Below are positions 52,580 to 60,526 of a stretch of DNA of 64,000 bases, one piece after another (position 1 is the first letter of the stretch; every line of letters starts with the position of its first letter). The notes below the pieces were generated by a model. That model searched no databases. It saw nothing but the letters and a program-made list of their open reading frames with translations, and had not been told where the DNA came from. The DNA comes from Rhodospirillaceae bacterium. Its GTDB lineage: Bacteria; Pseudomonadota; Alphaproteobacteria; Rhodospirillales; UBA2165. The stretch covers positions 1-64,000 of the forward strand of contig JABHAA010000121.1 of NCBI GenBank assembly GCA_018674495.1. The letters run 5' to 3'. The position numbers and the translations under genes were made by a program.

Positions 52580-53134
52580 TTAGCGCCAGAGCGTTCCCGT
52601 CCTCCGAATTTTCTTTTGCAGTTGCAGGATGCCGTAAATCAAAGCCTCCGCCGTCGGCGGGCAGCCGGGCACGTAGATGTCAACCGGAACCACCCGGTCA
52701 CAGCCGCGCACCACCGAATAGGAATAATGGTAATAGCCGCCGCCGTTGGCACAGGACCCCATGGAGATCACATAGCGCGGCTCGGCCATCTGGTCATAGA
52801 CTTTGCGGAACGCCGGCGCCATTTTGTTGGTGAGCGTTCCGGCAACAATGATCACATCCGATTGGCGCGGGCTGGGGCGCGGCACGACGCCGAAGCGGTC
52901 CAGATCATAGCGGCTTACATAGGCATGCATCATTTCAACGGCGCAACAGGCCAGGCCAAAGGTCATCGGCCAAAGCGAGCCGGTGCGCGCCCAATTGACG
53001 AGATTGTCCAGCTGGGCAACGACGAAGCCCTTATCCATCATGGTTTGGGTGACGTTATTCAGTAGCGCGTCCTGATCGGCGCCCGGCGGTATCAGTGCGC
53101 CGCCCGGAGCCTGAACCATTGGTTCTATTCCCAT
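52580..53134 (-). CDS. nuoB: NADH-quinone oxidoreductase subunit B
   Basis: This 184-residue subunit holds cluster N2, the last electron carrier before quinone. The tandem cysteines are in [10 protein letters not shown], with further ligands in GSCANGGG and VPGCPP. I chose the ATG at 53134 because GGGAG lies about 8 bases upstream, inside the end of nuoA; a GTG at 53155 would also be in frame. Confidence 0.96.
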   Translation of the reverse strand: MGIEPMVQAPGGALIPPGADQDALLNNVTQTMMDKGFVVAQLDNLVNWARTGSLWPMTFGLACCAVEMMHAYVSRYDLDRFGVVPRPSPRQSDVIIVAGTLTNKMAPAFRKVYDQMAEPRYVISMGSCANGGGYYHYSYSVVRGCDRVVPVDIYVPGCPPTAEALIYGILQLQKKIRRTGTLWR

Positions 53135-53490
53135 TCCAAGGCTCCCTTTTTCCACTCATAGATAAAGCCGATGGTCAGAATGCCGAGGAACAACACCATC
53201 GACCAGAAGCCGAACAGGCCGATGGTGCCCAGCGACACCGCCCACGGAAACAGGAAAGCGACTTCCAGATCGAATATGATGAACAAGATGGCGACCAGAT
53301 AGAAGCGGACATCGAACTTGATGCGGGCGTCTTCAAAGGCGGGAAAGCCGCACTCATAGGCATCCAGTTTTTCAGCGTCCGGATGCTGGTTCACGATGAC
53401 CAGCGAGGCAATAAGAATGACGGCGGCCAAGCCGATGGCAATCCCAAGAAAGATGAGAATCGGCAGATATTGCAGCAGCAGATCGTTCAT
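53125..53490 (-). CDS. nuoA: NADH-quinone oxidoreductase subunit A
   Basis: This 121-residue subunit has three transmembrane helices. The loop [19 protein letters not shown] is the conserved ND3-type loop that contacts the quinone pocket. It is the first gene of the 14-gene operon. A tRNA-Asp gene on the same strand ends 65 bases upstream, and I see no terminator between them. Confidence 0.96.
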   Translation of the reverse strand: MNDLLLQYLPILIFLGIAIGLAAVILIASLVIVNQHPDAEKLDAYECGFPAFEDARIKFDVRFYLVAILFIIFDLEVAFLFPWAVSLGTIGLFGFWSMVLFLGILTIGFIYEWKKGALEWE

Positions 53491-53555
53491 CCCAGTATCC
53501 TCTGCCTCACGCGCATTCGAATAGACCAGATTTCCGCCCCAATTGCGGGACCAAG

Positions 53556-53632
<77 letters not shown>

Positions 53633-53656
53633 GAAGCCCGGTGTATTCGCGAGACT

Positions 53657-53685
53657 TGAGTAAATCACGCCCCCAAACCTGTCAA
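53657..53685 (-). promoter_or_regulatory. Promoter of tRNA-Asp, possibly also of the nuo operon
   Basis: On the minus strand a perfect TTGACA (53685-53680) is followed after 17 bases by TACTCA (53662-53657), about 24 bases before the tRNA 5' end. With no terminator visible before nuoA, transcription could continue into the nuo genes. Confidence 0.65.
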
Positions 53686-53974
53686 GCAATCTCGCCTCCC
53701 TAATGGCGTTCATTCCGGTTCCGCATGCTTATTAGTACAGGTTTGGTGATTCGAGTGAAAAATCAAGGGGTAACAGCCCAGCCGGCCGGGGATGCTAAGG
53801 TCCGTTAGCCGGGCGTCCAGTCTAGGCACCTCGGTCTCTGCGTTGCTCAGCCAACTGCACGATCATTTACAAATTGAATCAAACCGAACTATGAAATCCA
53901 GCACGAGTTAATACCAACAAGCATTTGAAGGTGGTATCTCAACTCGATACAATTTGAAGCTGTTGGAAAAATTT
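53686..53974. other. AT-richer intergenic gap
   Basis: Nearly 290 bases between the tRNA-Asp promoter and the Sel1-repeat gene hold no recognisable gene. I see small self-complementary pieces only: GCTAA/TTAGC near 53793-53810 and ATACCA/TGGTAT at 53911-53937. No tRNA fragment, insertion-sequence end or clear promoter was found. Confidence 0.4.
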
Positions 53975-56362
53975 ATGAGGCACATTTGTGTGGTTCGATT
54001 TTTAGCAATATTAACATTCTCGGCAGCACTAATATCAGCGCATTCAGAAGTAGCTTTGGCGGAGAATGACCCGGGTAAAAAGGCCACCGGTGTCCTTCAC
54101 AATAGCCTTGAAAAAGCGCGAACCAATCATCCGAAGGTCTGGCGTAATAAGAAAAACAACACATCATTCACCATAACCATTACCAATACCAAGATCATGC
54201 CGGGCGGCGCTCCGTGCCGGAAGTATGAAATAGAAGCACAAGGGAAAAAGGGTGTGTATCTCACCAAAGGTGGGGCTTGCCGGGAGGACGATGGAAAGTG
54301 GAGGATCGTAACGAAGAACACGACTCTGACGAACAAAGTACCAACGGCGCCGCGCAAAAGAGGCGTATGGCTGCCCTCGTCTATCGATGAGATGATGAAC
54401 GGTGAACAGGTGGCGACGTTCGAAAGTCTCGGCTATAGACAAGGCAGAACTTCAATAACAGAAGACGTTGGATTCAATTTCGCCAATAATATCTACACCT
54501 ATAAAAATTCTCAGGGCAGAAACATCAAAACGAAAATTCGAAAACGCGGAAAACAATTCTGCGTCTTTTCCCCCAACACCAAATCGCCAGACAAAGTATT
54601 CGGCGGTCGGAAATGGCTATGCTTGACCGTGTTTTCCACGATAACCGATGCGAGAGAAAGGGCGGCTCCTTATTTGACCCCGCATCCAGTTCTAGCATTT
54701 CGAATAGTTCATCGAAAAAAAACCGTCTACGACGTGATATCATCGGAACACTGCAAGGTTGATACCTATAGAAATCCGCCGGCGCTAAATTGCATGCTGC
54801 GAAAGCGTTTCTGGCAAAAGAATATGCCTTTTGATCCCGTGGCAAGAGCCAGAACTATCCGTCAGACGAACGACGCCAACAAAAAAAGAAATTTGGAAAT
54901 AGCCTGTCAGAAGGAAATGGCCAGATTGAAAGCGGCTAGGAAGGCCGCCGCACGCCGCATAAAGAAAATTCGGAAAGCCGAAGCCAAACGGGTAGCCGAA
55001 GCCGGAAGAAAATTGGCGGCGAAGCAGCGACGCGAACGTCTGGCTAGCGAAAAACGGGAAGCGAAAGCGAGGCGTGCGGCTGCGGAGCGAAAAAGAATAG
55101 CAGCGATTGCCGAAAAACGGCAGCGTGATGAAATTGAAGCGGAAAGAAAAGTACGAGAAGAAACCCAAAAGATACGTATGGCCGCGGAACAGGGAGATGC
55201 CGTTGCACAAGAACGTTTCGCCAATAGGTTAACCAATGGAATTGGCATTGCAAAAAACAATGCCGAAGCGTTGAAATGGCTCCGCAATGCCGCCGAGCAG
55301 GGTAATGCAAAAGTGCAGGAACGCCTCGGTAATTGGCTTGCCGACGGAAAGGAAGTTCCCAAGAACAACAAAGAAGCAGTGAGGTGGTTCCGTAAAGCCG
55401 CTGAACAAGGGAAGGCAACAGCCCAGGTACGTCTTGGAAACATGCTTACCGGTGGAATGGGTGCTTCAAAAGACGATACAGAAGCGGCGATTTGGTACCG
55501 CAAAGCGGCCGAACAAGGTCACGCCAATGCCCAATTCACTTTGGCAAATGTATACTCGAAAGGTCTCGGCATCCCTCAGAATGAGGAGGAGGCACGTGTC
55601 TGGTACCGCAAGGCTGCCCTACAAGGTATTGCCGAAGCACAATTTATCGTCGGAAATTGGTATTTGGATGACCTTGGAGTTCCCCGAAGCGAGGCAGAGA
55701 GATTAAGGTGGTTCCGCAAGGCCGCATATCAGGGGCATACCGAAGCAGCAGAAGCGGTTAAAGTCATCGAGGCAGCGATTGTGGCAAGAAATTCGAAAAA
55801 CCTCTATCTACCTGTGCCGCCCTCGTTCGACCCTAGAAACGCCCGCAGCTTTATAACCTGGAGAAAACAAAGATTGCATCGCGCATACGTGATCAGTCCG
55901 GGAGGTGCTGCAGGATGGACGAGCGGCGCTGCATCGAGAATGTTGGCGGAATCAATTGCAATGGGTGGCTGCCGCAGAGAAGCGGGGCGAAATTTTTTAG
56001 GCCTTCTGGATGACAATGTTTTGCGGCGCAATCAAAACAAATGCACGTTGATTGCGGTCGATCGGAAAATTGTTGGTGCTAAACCCAGAAAGACAGAATC
56101 CGTTTATAGGAATTATGGCGCCGGTTCAGCTTCGACAAATGGCGCGTCTTCTGATGCTTATAAGATCATCGAAGACCGCAGAAAGGCGTTTTCTCATAAA
56201 AGCGTAAAAATTCGATGCCTGAAATCAAACGACACGAAGACCATTTTTTATAAACCTAAGCAGAAGAAGCCATACTGCCATCACCAAATCATCACTACTT
56301 GCTTTTCCCATGAAGCGGAAACCACGCTGGACGCCGCCGCCAAATATTCCTGCCGCAATTGA
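53975..56362 (+). CDS. Exported Sel1-repeat protein
   Basis: This 795-residue protein begins with a signal peptide (hydrophobic about 7-22, cleavage near EVALAEN). An uncharacterised N-terminal region (about 25-300) contains several Cys residues. A strongly charged Arg/Lys/Ala helical stretch (about 310-400) looks like a coiled coil. About five Sel1-type repeats follow (about 405-590), seen in units such as AAIWYRKAAEQGHANAQF. The C-terminal part contains GWTSGAASRMLAES with spaced Cys residues and CTLIAVDRKIVG, resembling small DUF4189-like secreted modules. Sel1 repeats are protein-interaction solenoids. The function is unknown. The DNA is A-rich compared with the neighbouring nuo operon. 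The ATG at 53975 is chosen over a TTG at 53954. Confidence 0.8.
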   Translation: MRHICVVRFLAILTFSAALISAHSEVALAENDPGKKATGVLHNSLEKARTNHPKVWRNKKNNTSFTITITNTKIMPGGAPCRKYEIEAQGKKGVYLTKGGACREDDGKWRIVTKNTTLTNKVPTAPRKRGVWLPSSIDEMMNGEQVATFESLGYRQGRTSITEDVGFNFANNIYTYKNSQGRNIKTKIRKRGKQFCVFSPNTKSPDKVFGGRKWLCLTVFSTITDARERAAPYLTPHPVLAFRIVHRKKTVYDVISSEHCKVDTYRNPPALNCMLRKRFWQKNMPFDPVARARTIRQTNDANKKRNLEIACQKEMARLKAARKAAARRIKKIRKAEAKRVAEAGRKLAAKQRRERLASEKREAKARRAAAERKRIAAIAEKRQRDEIEAERKVREETQKIRMAAEQGDAVAQERFANRLTNGIGIAKNNAEALKWLRNAAEQGNAKVQERLGNWLADGKEVPKNNKEAVRWFRKAAEQGKATAQVRLGNMLTGGMGASKDDTEAAIWYRKAAEQGHANAQFTLANVYSKGLGIPQNEEEARVWYRKAALQGIAEAQFIVGNWYLDDLGVPRSEAERLRWFRKAAYQGHTEAAEAVKVIEAAIVARNSKNLYLPVPPSFDPRNARSFITWRKQRLHRAYVISPGGAAGWTSGAASRMLAESIAMGGCRREAGRNFLGLLDDNVLRRNQNKCTLIAVDRKIVGAKPRKTESVYRNYGAGSASTNGASSDAYKIIEDRRKAFSHKSVKIRCLKSNDTKTIFYKPKQKKPYCHHQIITTCFSHEAETTLDAAAKYSCRN

Positions 56363-56381
56363 AGTGGGATCGACGAACAAC

Positions 56382-56888
56382 ATGTCCACCTACATTAGAA
56401 AGCCCGAGTTCGTGAAAGCCAAACGGATTGCCAGCGGCCATTGGGACGTGACCCATCATGATGGTCGCTGCGAGGTTATGACCGACCCGGCGTTTCGCGC
56501 TGCCTTCGATCCTGCCAGCATGGACGCACAAGATGAGATGGATGGCTGGACTTTCGGTGTCTTCGCCAAACTGGATGCAGATTCCATGATGACCATCATC
56601 CGCAATGTGGAGGTGGACGTGATGGCCGCCGCCCTGAAATTTGCACCCCACGAAGATGTCATCAACGCTTTTTTCGAAAACATGTCCCCGGTGTCAGTCA
56701 AGATGGTCAGGGAGAAAATGGGCGACTTGGCGCAATCCCGAGTGAACAACACGCCCAAGGCGCGCCACGAAATCCTTGAGATGGTTCGCCAGCTAGCCGA
56801 GGAGGGAAAAATCAATCTAAATGAAGGCATGGCCCTTTCCGTCAACAGCGACGCGGGCCCGGCGATCTGGAACGAGGATTTCGAGTAA
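56382..56888 (+). CDS. Protein with a FliG C-terminal-like domain
   Basis: This 168-residue cytoplasmic protein has an N-terminal part (about 1-60) with YIRKPEFVKAKRI and EVMTDPAFRAAF that I do not recognise. The second part (about 65-155) aligns by eye with the flagellar switch protein FliG C-terminal domain: DSMMTIIRNVEVDVMAAALK, then FFENMSPVSVKMVREKM, then EILEMVRQLAEEGKINL. No flagellar gene is present in the window, so motor function is not implied. The frame is open upstream to 56310, which would overlap the Sel1 gene by 53 bases; the ATG at 56382 avoids this. It may share a transcript with the Sel1 gene. Confidence 0.68.
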   Translation: MSTYIRKPEFVKAKRIASGHWDVTHHDGRCEVMTDPAFRAAFDPASMDAQDEMDGWTFGVFAKLDADSMMTIIRNVEVDVMAAALKFAPHEDVINAFFENMSPVSVKMVREKMGDLAQSRVNNTPKARHEILEMVRQLAEEGKINLNEGMALSVNSDAGPAIWNEDFE

Positions 56889-57049
56889 TTCGACCCCGAT
56901 AAATTTCTATGCGCCTATCAAATTGCGCTCTCTGACCGCTATTCTAATTTAAATCAACCGTTCTCCAATTCGAATTATATCTAATTTGCACCGACGGCTT
57001 CGCTCCCACGCGCGCAACGTCCATACACGGATTGCCCCCATCCCCTACC

Positions 57050-57367
57050 CTAGCGGCTGAGCGTCAGACTAACGCCGGACTTGGTCAGATATTCGGCGAT
57101 ATTTTCGCCCAACCCGGTCAACCGCCAATCGGTTTCTCCATTCCACTCAAACGCCTGGACGAAATCCATTTCAACCAAAGCTGCGATGGTTGGATCGAAC
57201 CAGTCTTGGCTGGTCAATTTGCCGGTGGAATGTATTTGGGTCATCAAAATTGCATAGCATTGGTTCTTGTCGAGTTTGTATGTAGCAAGGTCGGGCTTGG
57301 GTTCGGCGTCCTCCGCCGCAGCTTTGCGTTTGGAAAGAGCGCCCTTGATCAAATTTCGAAGTGTCAT
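57050..57367 (-). CDS. Small hypothetical protein
   Basis: This 105-residue protein has a basic N terminus (TLRNLIKGALSKRKAA), a short acidic linker and a globular part with LDKNQCYAILMTQIHSTG and WRLTGLGENIAEYL. The spacing of helices and the last segment slightly resemble a winged-helix domain, but this is weak. No family is recognised. The start is the ATG at 57367; a TTG at 57379 is also in frame. Two more small genes lie upstream on the same strand. Confidence 0.5.
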   Translation of the reverse strand: MTLRNLIKGALSKRKAAAEDAEPKPDLATYKLDKNQCYAILMTQIHSTGKLTSQDWFDPTIAALVEMDFVQAFEWNGETDWRLTGLGENIAEYLTKSGVSLTLSR

Positions 57368-57493
57368 CTTCAATCCCAATCGGATTTGTACCGGGCGTCG
57401 CCCAAGACTGTCTGCCTCAGGAAATCACCCGGTGCGCATAAAGCGGCTCTGCCTGGCCGATTTGGTGGCAGGCTATTTCGATCAGTGATTTGG

Positions 57494-57625
57494 TTAGAGT
57501 TCGGAAATCAACAGGAGCAGACCCAAACAGGCGGCCACGCAAATAGCGGCAACCACCCACTTCCAGGTGCTGATTATCGGCGTACTATTGATCTGTGTTT
57601 CCGGCTTAGATACGTCTTCGGCCAT
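57494..57625 (-). CDS. Small single-pass membrane protein (43 residues)
   Basis: This short frame starts with ATG at 57625 and has GGGAA about 5 bases upstream. It encodes a polar N terminus (MAEDVSKPETQINSTP) and one hydrophobic helix of about 21 residues (WVVAAICVAACLGLLLLIS) near its C terminus. The clear helix and the ribosome-binding site support a real gene. No function can be assigned. Confidence 0.45.
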   Translation of the reverse strand: MAEDVSKPETQINSTPIISTWKWVVAAICVAACLGLLLLISEL

Positions 57626-57674
57626 GGCTTTCCCATCCACATTGCGAATTCAAACCAACCAAAATACTGGTCGC

Positions 57675-58022
57675 TTAAATCCGAACGGGAGGAGCCCGGG
57701 TCTGGCATTGAAAGCCGGAATTGATCTTTTTCGCGGCGCGGCTTTCGCCGGGCCGGTGCGCAATCAGCGACTGATTGCGGTTTAAATTGGCCGCTGTTGC
57801 TTTGACCGCAGCCGAGGCGCCGTCGGATTGATCCTTGGATTCGCCATCCTCGGCGGCTTCCAGTTCCAATTCGATGACCACACCGGCGTCGGCTTCTATC
57901 GCGGCGCTGAACGGTGATGCCGCGACCAACGCAAATACCAGCAAACCGAACAGAACCGCTACCGGCAAACCGGTCCCAATCGGGCGGCAAATTCTGGCGA
58001 TGGCGGATGTAAATTGCTGCAT
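57675..58022 (-). CDS. Small exported or membrane-anchored hypothetical protein
   Basis: This 115-residue protein has a basic N terminus and a hydrophobic stretch (about 18-38, VAVLFGLLVFALVAASPF), so it is probably secreted or membrane-anchored. The rest is polar, acidic about residues 48-62 and basic towards the C terminus. No family is recognised. I chose the ATG at 58022 with GGAAG upstream; the frame is open to 58082 through a TTG. It is a weaker call than its neighbours because the C-terminal part has low complexity. Confidence 0.42.
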   Translation of the reverse strand: MQQFTSAIARICRPIGTGLPVAVLFGLLVFALVAASPFSAAIEADAGVVIELELEAAEDGESKDQSDGASAAVKATAANLNRNQSLIAHRPGESRAAKKINSGFQCQTRAPPVRI

Positions 58023-58120
58023 CGTCTTCCGGGTAATTTGTTTGAACCGCAACACGATATTCTTGGCCAGCCGGTTTTTCAATTCAGAAATGCAATCTGG
58101 TTGCTCGAGGCTGGAATTGC

Positions 58121-58149
58121 TTGCATTTGTACCCAGTATGTTCTATACT
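58121..58149 (+). promoter_or_regulatory. Predicted promoter of the catabolic cassette
   Basis: TTGCAT (58121-58126) and TATACT (58144-58149) are separated by 17 bases on the plus strand. The next gene on this strand is the enolase-superfamily gene at 58438, giving a leader of about 280 bases that contains a short cysteine-rich frame. Confidence 0.5.
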
Positions 58150-58179
58150 ATTCGATTCCAAATTTACCGCAGATACGCA

Positions 58180-58257
58180 ATGAATAAAGGCTCCGATTGG
58201 CCATGCCCTGTATGCATGCCCGGCTGTCAAATAGTGTTGCACGGCTGCGAAAAATAA
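58180..58257 (+). CDS. Short cysteine-rich frame in the leader (25 codons)
   Basis: An ATG about 23 bases after the predicted start point opens a frame of 25 residues ending in TAA. It contains four Cys, three in CPVCMPGC and one in HGCEK. There is no clear ribosome-binding site, and a chance frame is possible. If real it might be a leader peptide or a metal-binding microprotein. Confidence 0.25.
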   Translation: MNKGSDWPCPVCMPGCQIVLHGCEK

Positions 58258-58437
58258 AGGGTTATCTGCCATAAAATCCACACCAATCCTTACTAAACCA
58301 TACTTATCCATATCAGATTCCGCAGACAAGATGTCGCACCCGCCATGCACTGCTCGCACGGCTCTGCCCCGCGTTGACAGGTGGAAGTTGGCGTGGAACC
58401 TTGGCTCAAATTGGGCAGCGGAATTGAGGGGGAAATT
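58258..58437. other. Untranslated leader before the enolase gene
   Basis: This stretch between the short frame and the ATG at 58438 holds no gene. It ends in a GAGGGGGA ribosome-binding site. No clear hairpin or known riboswitch pattern was recognised by eye. Confidence 0.4.
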
Positions 58438-59610
58438 ATGAAAATCACCGCACTGGAAACCATGGCCTGCGATGCCGGGCGGCGGAATTATTACTTTTGC
58501 AAGGTGACCACCGAGGATGGGGTCGAGGGCTGGTCGGAATTCGATGAAAGTTTCGGGCCGCCCGGCGTCTCCCTCGCCATCGAGCGGTTCGCGCCTTTCG
58601 TCATCGGCGAAGACGTGCTCGCCCACGAAAAAATATATGCCAAATTGTTCAACGCAAAGCGCACCGCCACTGGCGCCACGTCTGCCCTGGCCGCCGGCGC
58701 TATCGAAAACGCCGTGCTGGATGCCAAGGCAAAGACCCTGGGCGTGCCCTGCCATGCCATCCTCGGCGGCAAAATTCGCGATTCTGTCCGCGTCTATTGG
58801 TCTCACTGCGCCTTTTGGCAGGTGAATTTCCCAGATGACTACCCTGAGCCAGCCATCACCACGCTAGATGACATCAAGGCGGCCGGCGCGCGCGCACGGG
58901 ATATGGGCTTTACGGCGCTGAAATCAGGCATCCTGTTGTCCGAGGATGGGCCGCTCAAAAGCTGGGGCGCTGGGTTCGGGCGGCCGTTTTACCCTGAGCT
59001 GAACATGGAGAAAAAGATCACCCGACAGATCCACGCCGAATACGAAGCCTTCCGCGACGGCGCCGGGCCGGATATGGATATTCTCCTGGACCTCAATTTC
59101 AACGCCAAGACCGAAGGTTTTTTGCAGGTGATCCGCGCCATATCGGACCTGGATATGTTCTGGATCGAGATCGACAGCGACAATCCCAAAGCCCTTGCCT
59201 ATATCCGCGACCATAGCCCATTCCCCATATCATCGTGTGAGACACTCATGGGCCTCCGCCGCTTCCTGCCCTATTTCGATAACCAGTCCATGGACGTGGC
59301 CATTATCGACGCAGTCTGGAACGGCATCTGGCAATCGATGAAAATTGCCGCCGCCGCCGACGCCTTCGAAGTGAACGTGGCGCCGCACAATTTCTACGGC
59401 CATCTGGCGACCATGATGAATGCCCATTTCGCCTGTGCCGTTCCCAACCTCCGCATTGTCGAGACTGATATTGACCGCATCGCCATCGACAGTGTTGTGT
59501 TCGATGGTGAGCCCGAAATTGTCGACGGCTATCTGGTACTGCCCGACACACCGGGCTGGGGCATCACGCCGATCGAAGAAGCCATACGGGAAAATCCGCC
59601 GAAGACGTGA
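58438..59610 (+). CDS. Enolase-superfamily (mandelate racemase/MLE) enzyme
   Basis: This 390-residue protein has the N-terminal capping domain (about 1-125) and a TIM barrel (about 130-360) of the mandelate racemase group. Metal-ligand positions are visible as Asp in LLDLNFNAK, Glu in FWIEIDSD and Glu in SSCETLMG. A His in VAPHNFYGHL near the C terminus is the likely general acid or base. This pattern is closest to sugar-acid dehydratases, but the substrate is not determined. A strong GAGGGGGA site precedes the ATG at 58438; an in-frame GTG at 58381 is less likely. It is the first gene of a catabolic cassette. Confidence 0.85.
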   Translation: MKITALETMACDAGRRNYYFCKVTTEDGVEGWSEFDESFGPPGVSLAIERFAPFVIGEDVLAHEKIYAKLFNAKRTATGATSALAAGAIENAVLDAKAKTLGVPCHAILGGKIRDSVRVYWSHCAFWQVNFPDDYPEPAITTLDDIKAAGARARDMGFTALKSGILLSEDGPLKSWGAGFGRPFYPELNMEKKITRQIHAEYEAFRDGAGPDMDILLDLNFNAKTEGFLQVIRAISDLDMFWIEIDSDNPKALAYIRDHSPFPISSCETLMGLRRFLPYFDNQSMDVAIIDAVWNGIWQSMKIAAAADAFEVNVAPHNFYGHLATMMNAHFACAVPNLRIVETDIDRIAIDSVVFDGEPEIVDGYLVLPDTPGWGITPIEEAIRENPPKT

Positions 59611-59638
59611 AGCCGGAATTACAAAAAGGAACAGGCCC

Positions 59639-60511
59639 ATGAGATGGCAGGCGCGCCGCGAGAATTTTCGAGATATTTTGGAAGGTGATACGTGCGTCCA
59701 TCCGGGCTCTGTGTTCGATCCCATGAGTGCCCGCATCGCCGAGGATATCGGCTTTGAGGTGGGCATGTTCGCGGGCTCGGTTGCTTCCATGGCGGTGCTG
59801 GGAGCGCCCGATTTGATTGTCCTCACGTTGACCGAATTCGCGGCCCAGGCCTATCGCATCAACCGGGCCGGTGAATTGCCGCTTCTGTGCGATGCGGACC
59901 ACGGCTACGGCAACGCGCTTAACGTTGCGCGCACGGTGGAGGAATTGGAAAACGCCGGCGTCGCCGCCCTCACCATCGAAGACACCGAGCTGCCCGCCCC
60001 CTTCGGCGCGAACGGCAAGGCGCGGCTCATATCCATCGACGAAGGCGCCGGCAAGATGCGGGCGGCGATTGCGGCGCGGCGGGATAGCGCGTTGGTTATC
60101 GCCGGGCGCACCAGCGCCATGTCCATCGCCGGGCTGGATGACACGGTCCTGCGCATCCAGGCCTTTGAGGCCGCCGGCGTCGATGCCGTGTTCCTCACCG
60201 GCGTTACCAGCCGCGCCGAGCTGGACCGGTTATCCAATTCCATCGCCATCCCCCTATTCCTGGCCAACGCCAAGGGCGAGCTGGCCGACAAGGAATACCT
60301 TGCGTTACGCCGCGTGCGCATCGTCCTGCAAGGCCACATGCCGATCATGGCGGCAATGAAGGCGGCTCACGACACACTCAAGGCCTTACGCGATGGCACA
60401 TCGCCAGATAAGCTGGAGGGCGTCCCGGACGGCGATTTCATCAAACGCATCACGCGGGGCGGAGACTATCAGGCAATGCTGGATAAGTATCTGAGCGCAC
60501 CCGAAGACTGA
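59639..60511 (+). CDS. Isocitrate lyase/PEP mutase-family enzyme, probable oxaloacetate decarboxylase
   Basis: This 290-residue TIM-barrel enzyme closely follows the pattern of the Pseudomonas PA4872-type oxaloacetate decarboxylase: SVFDPMSARIA near the N terminus, Asp85 and Asp87 in CDADHGYGNALN as metal ligands, and a late conserved His in VLQGHMPIM. It lacks the KKCGH catalytic motif of isocitrate lyase. Carboxyvinyl-phosphonate mutase or 2,3-dimethylmalate lyase activity is a less likely alternative. The ATG at 59639 has AAAAAGGA about 8 bases upstream, 28 bases after the enolase stop. Confidence 0.82.
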   Translation: MRWQARRENFRDILEGDTCVHPGSVFDPMSARIAEDIGFEVGMFAGSVASMAVLGAPDLIVLTLTEFAAQAYRINRAGELPLLCDADHGYGNALNVARTVEELENAGVAALTIEDTELPAPFGANGKARLISIDEGAGKMRAAIAARRDSALVIAGRTSAMSIAGLDDTVLRIQAFEAAGVDAVFLTGVTSRAELDRLSNSIAIPLFLANAKGELADKEYLALRRVRIVLQGHMPIMAAMKAAHDTLKALRDGTSPDKLEGVPDGDFIKRITRGGDYQAMLDKYLSAPED

Positions 60512-60526
60512 CGCCTAAGTACCTCC

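Noticed and set aside
58084..58806. A long minus-strand frame across the start of the enolase gene
   Set aside because: It lies opposite a well supported gene and has no recognisable motif or ribosome-binding site; its length follows from the GC-rich codon use on the other strand.
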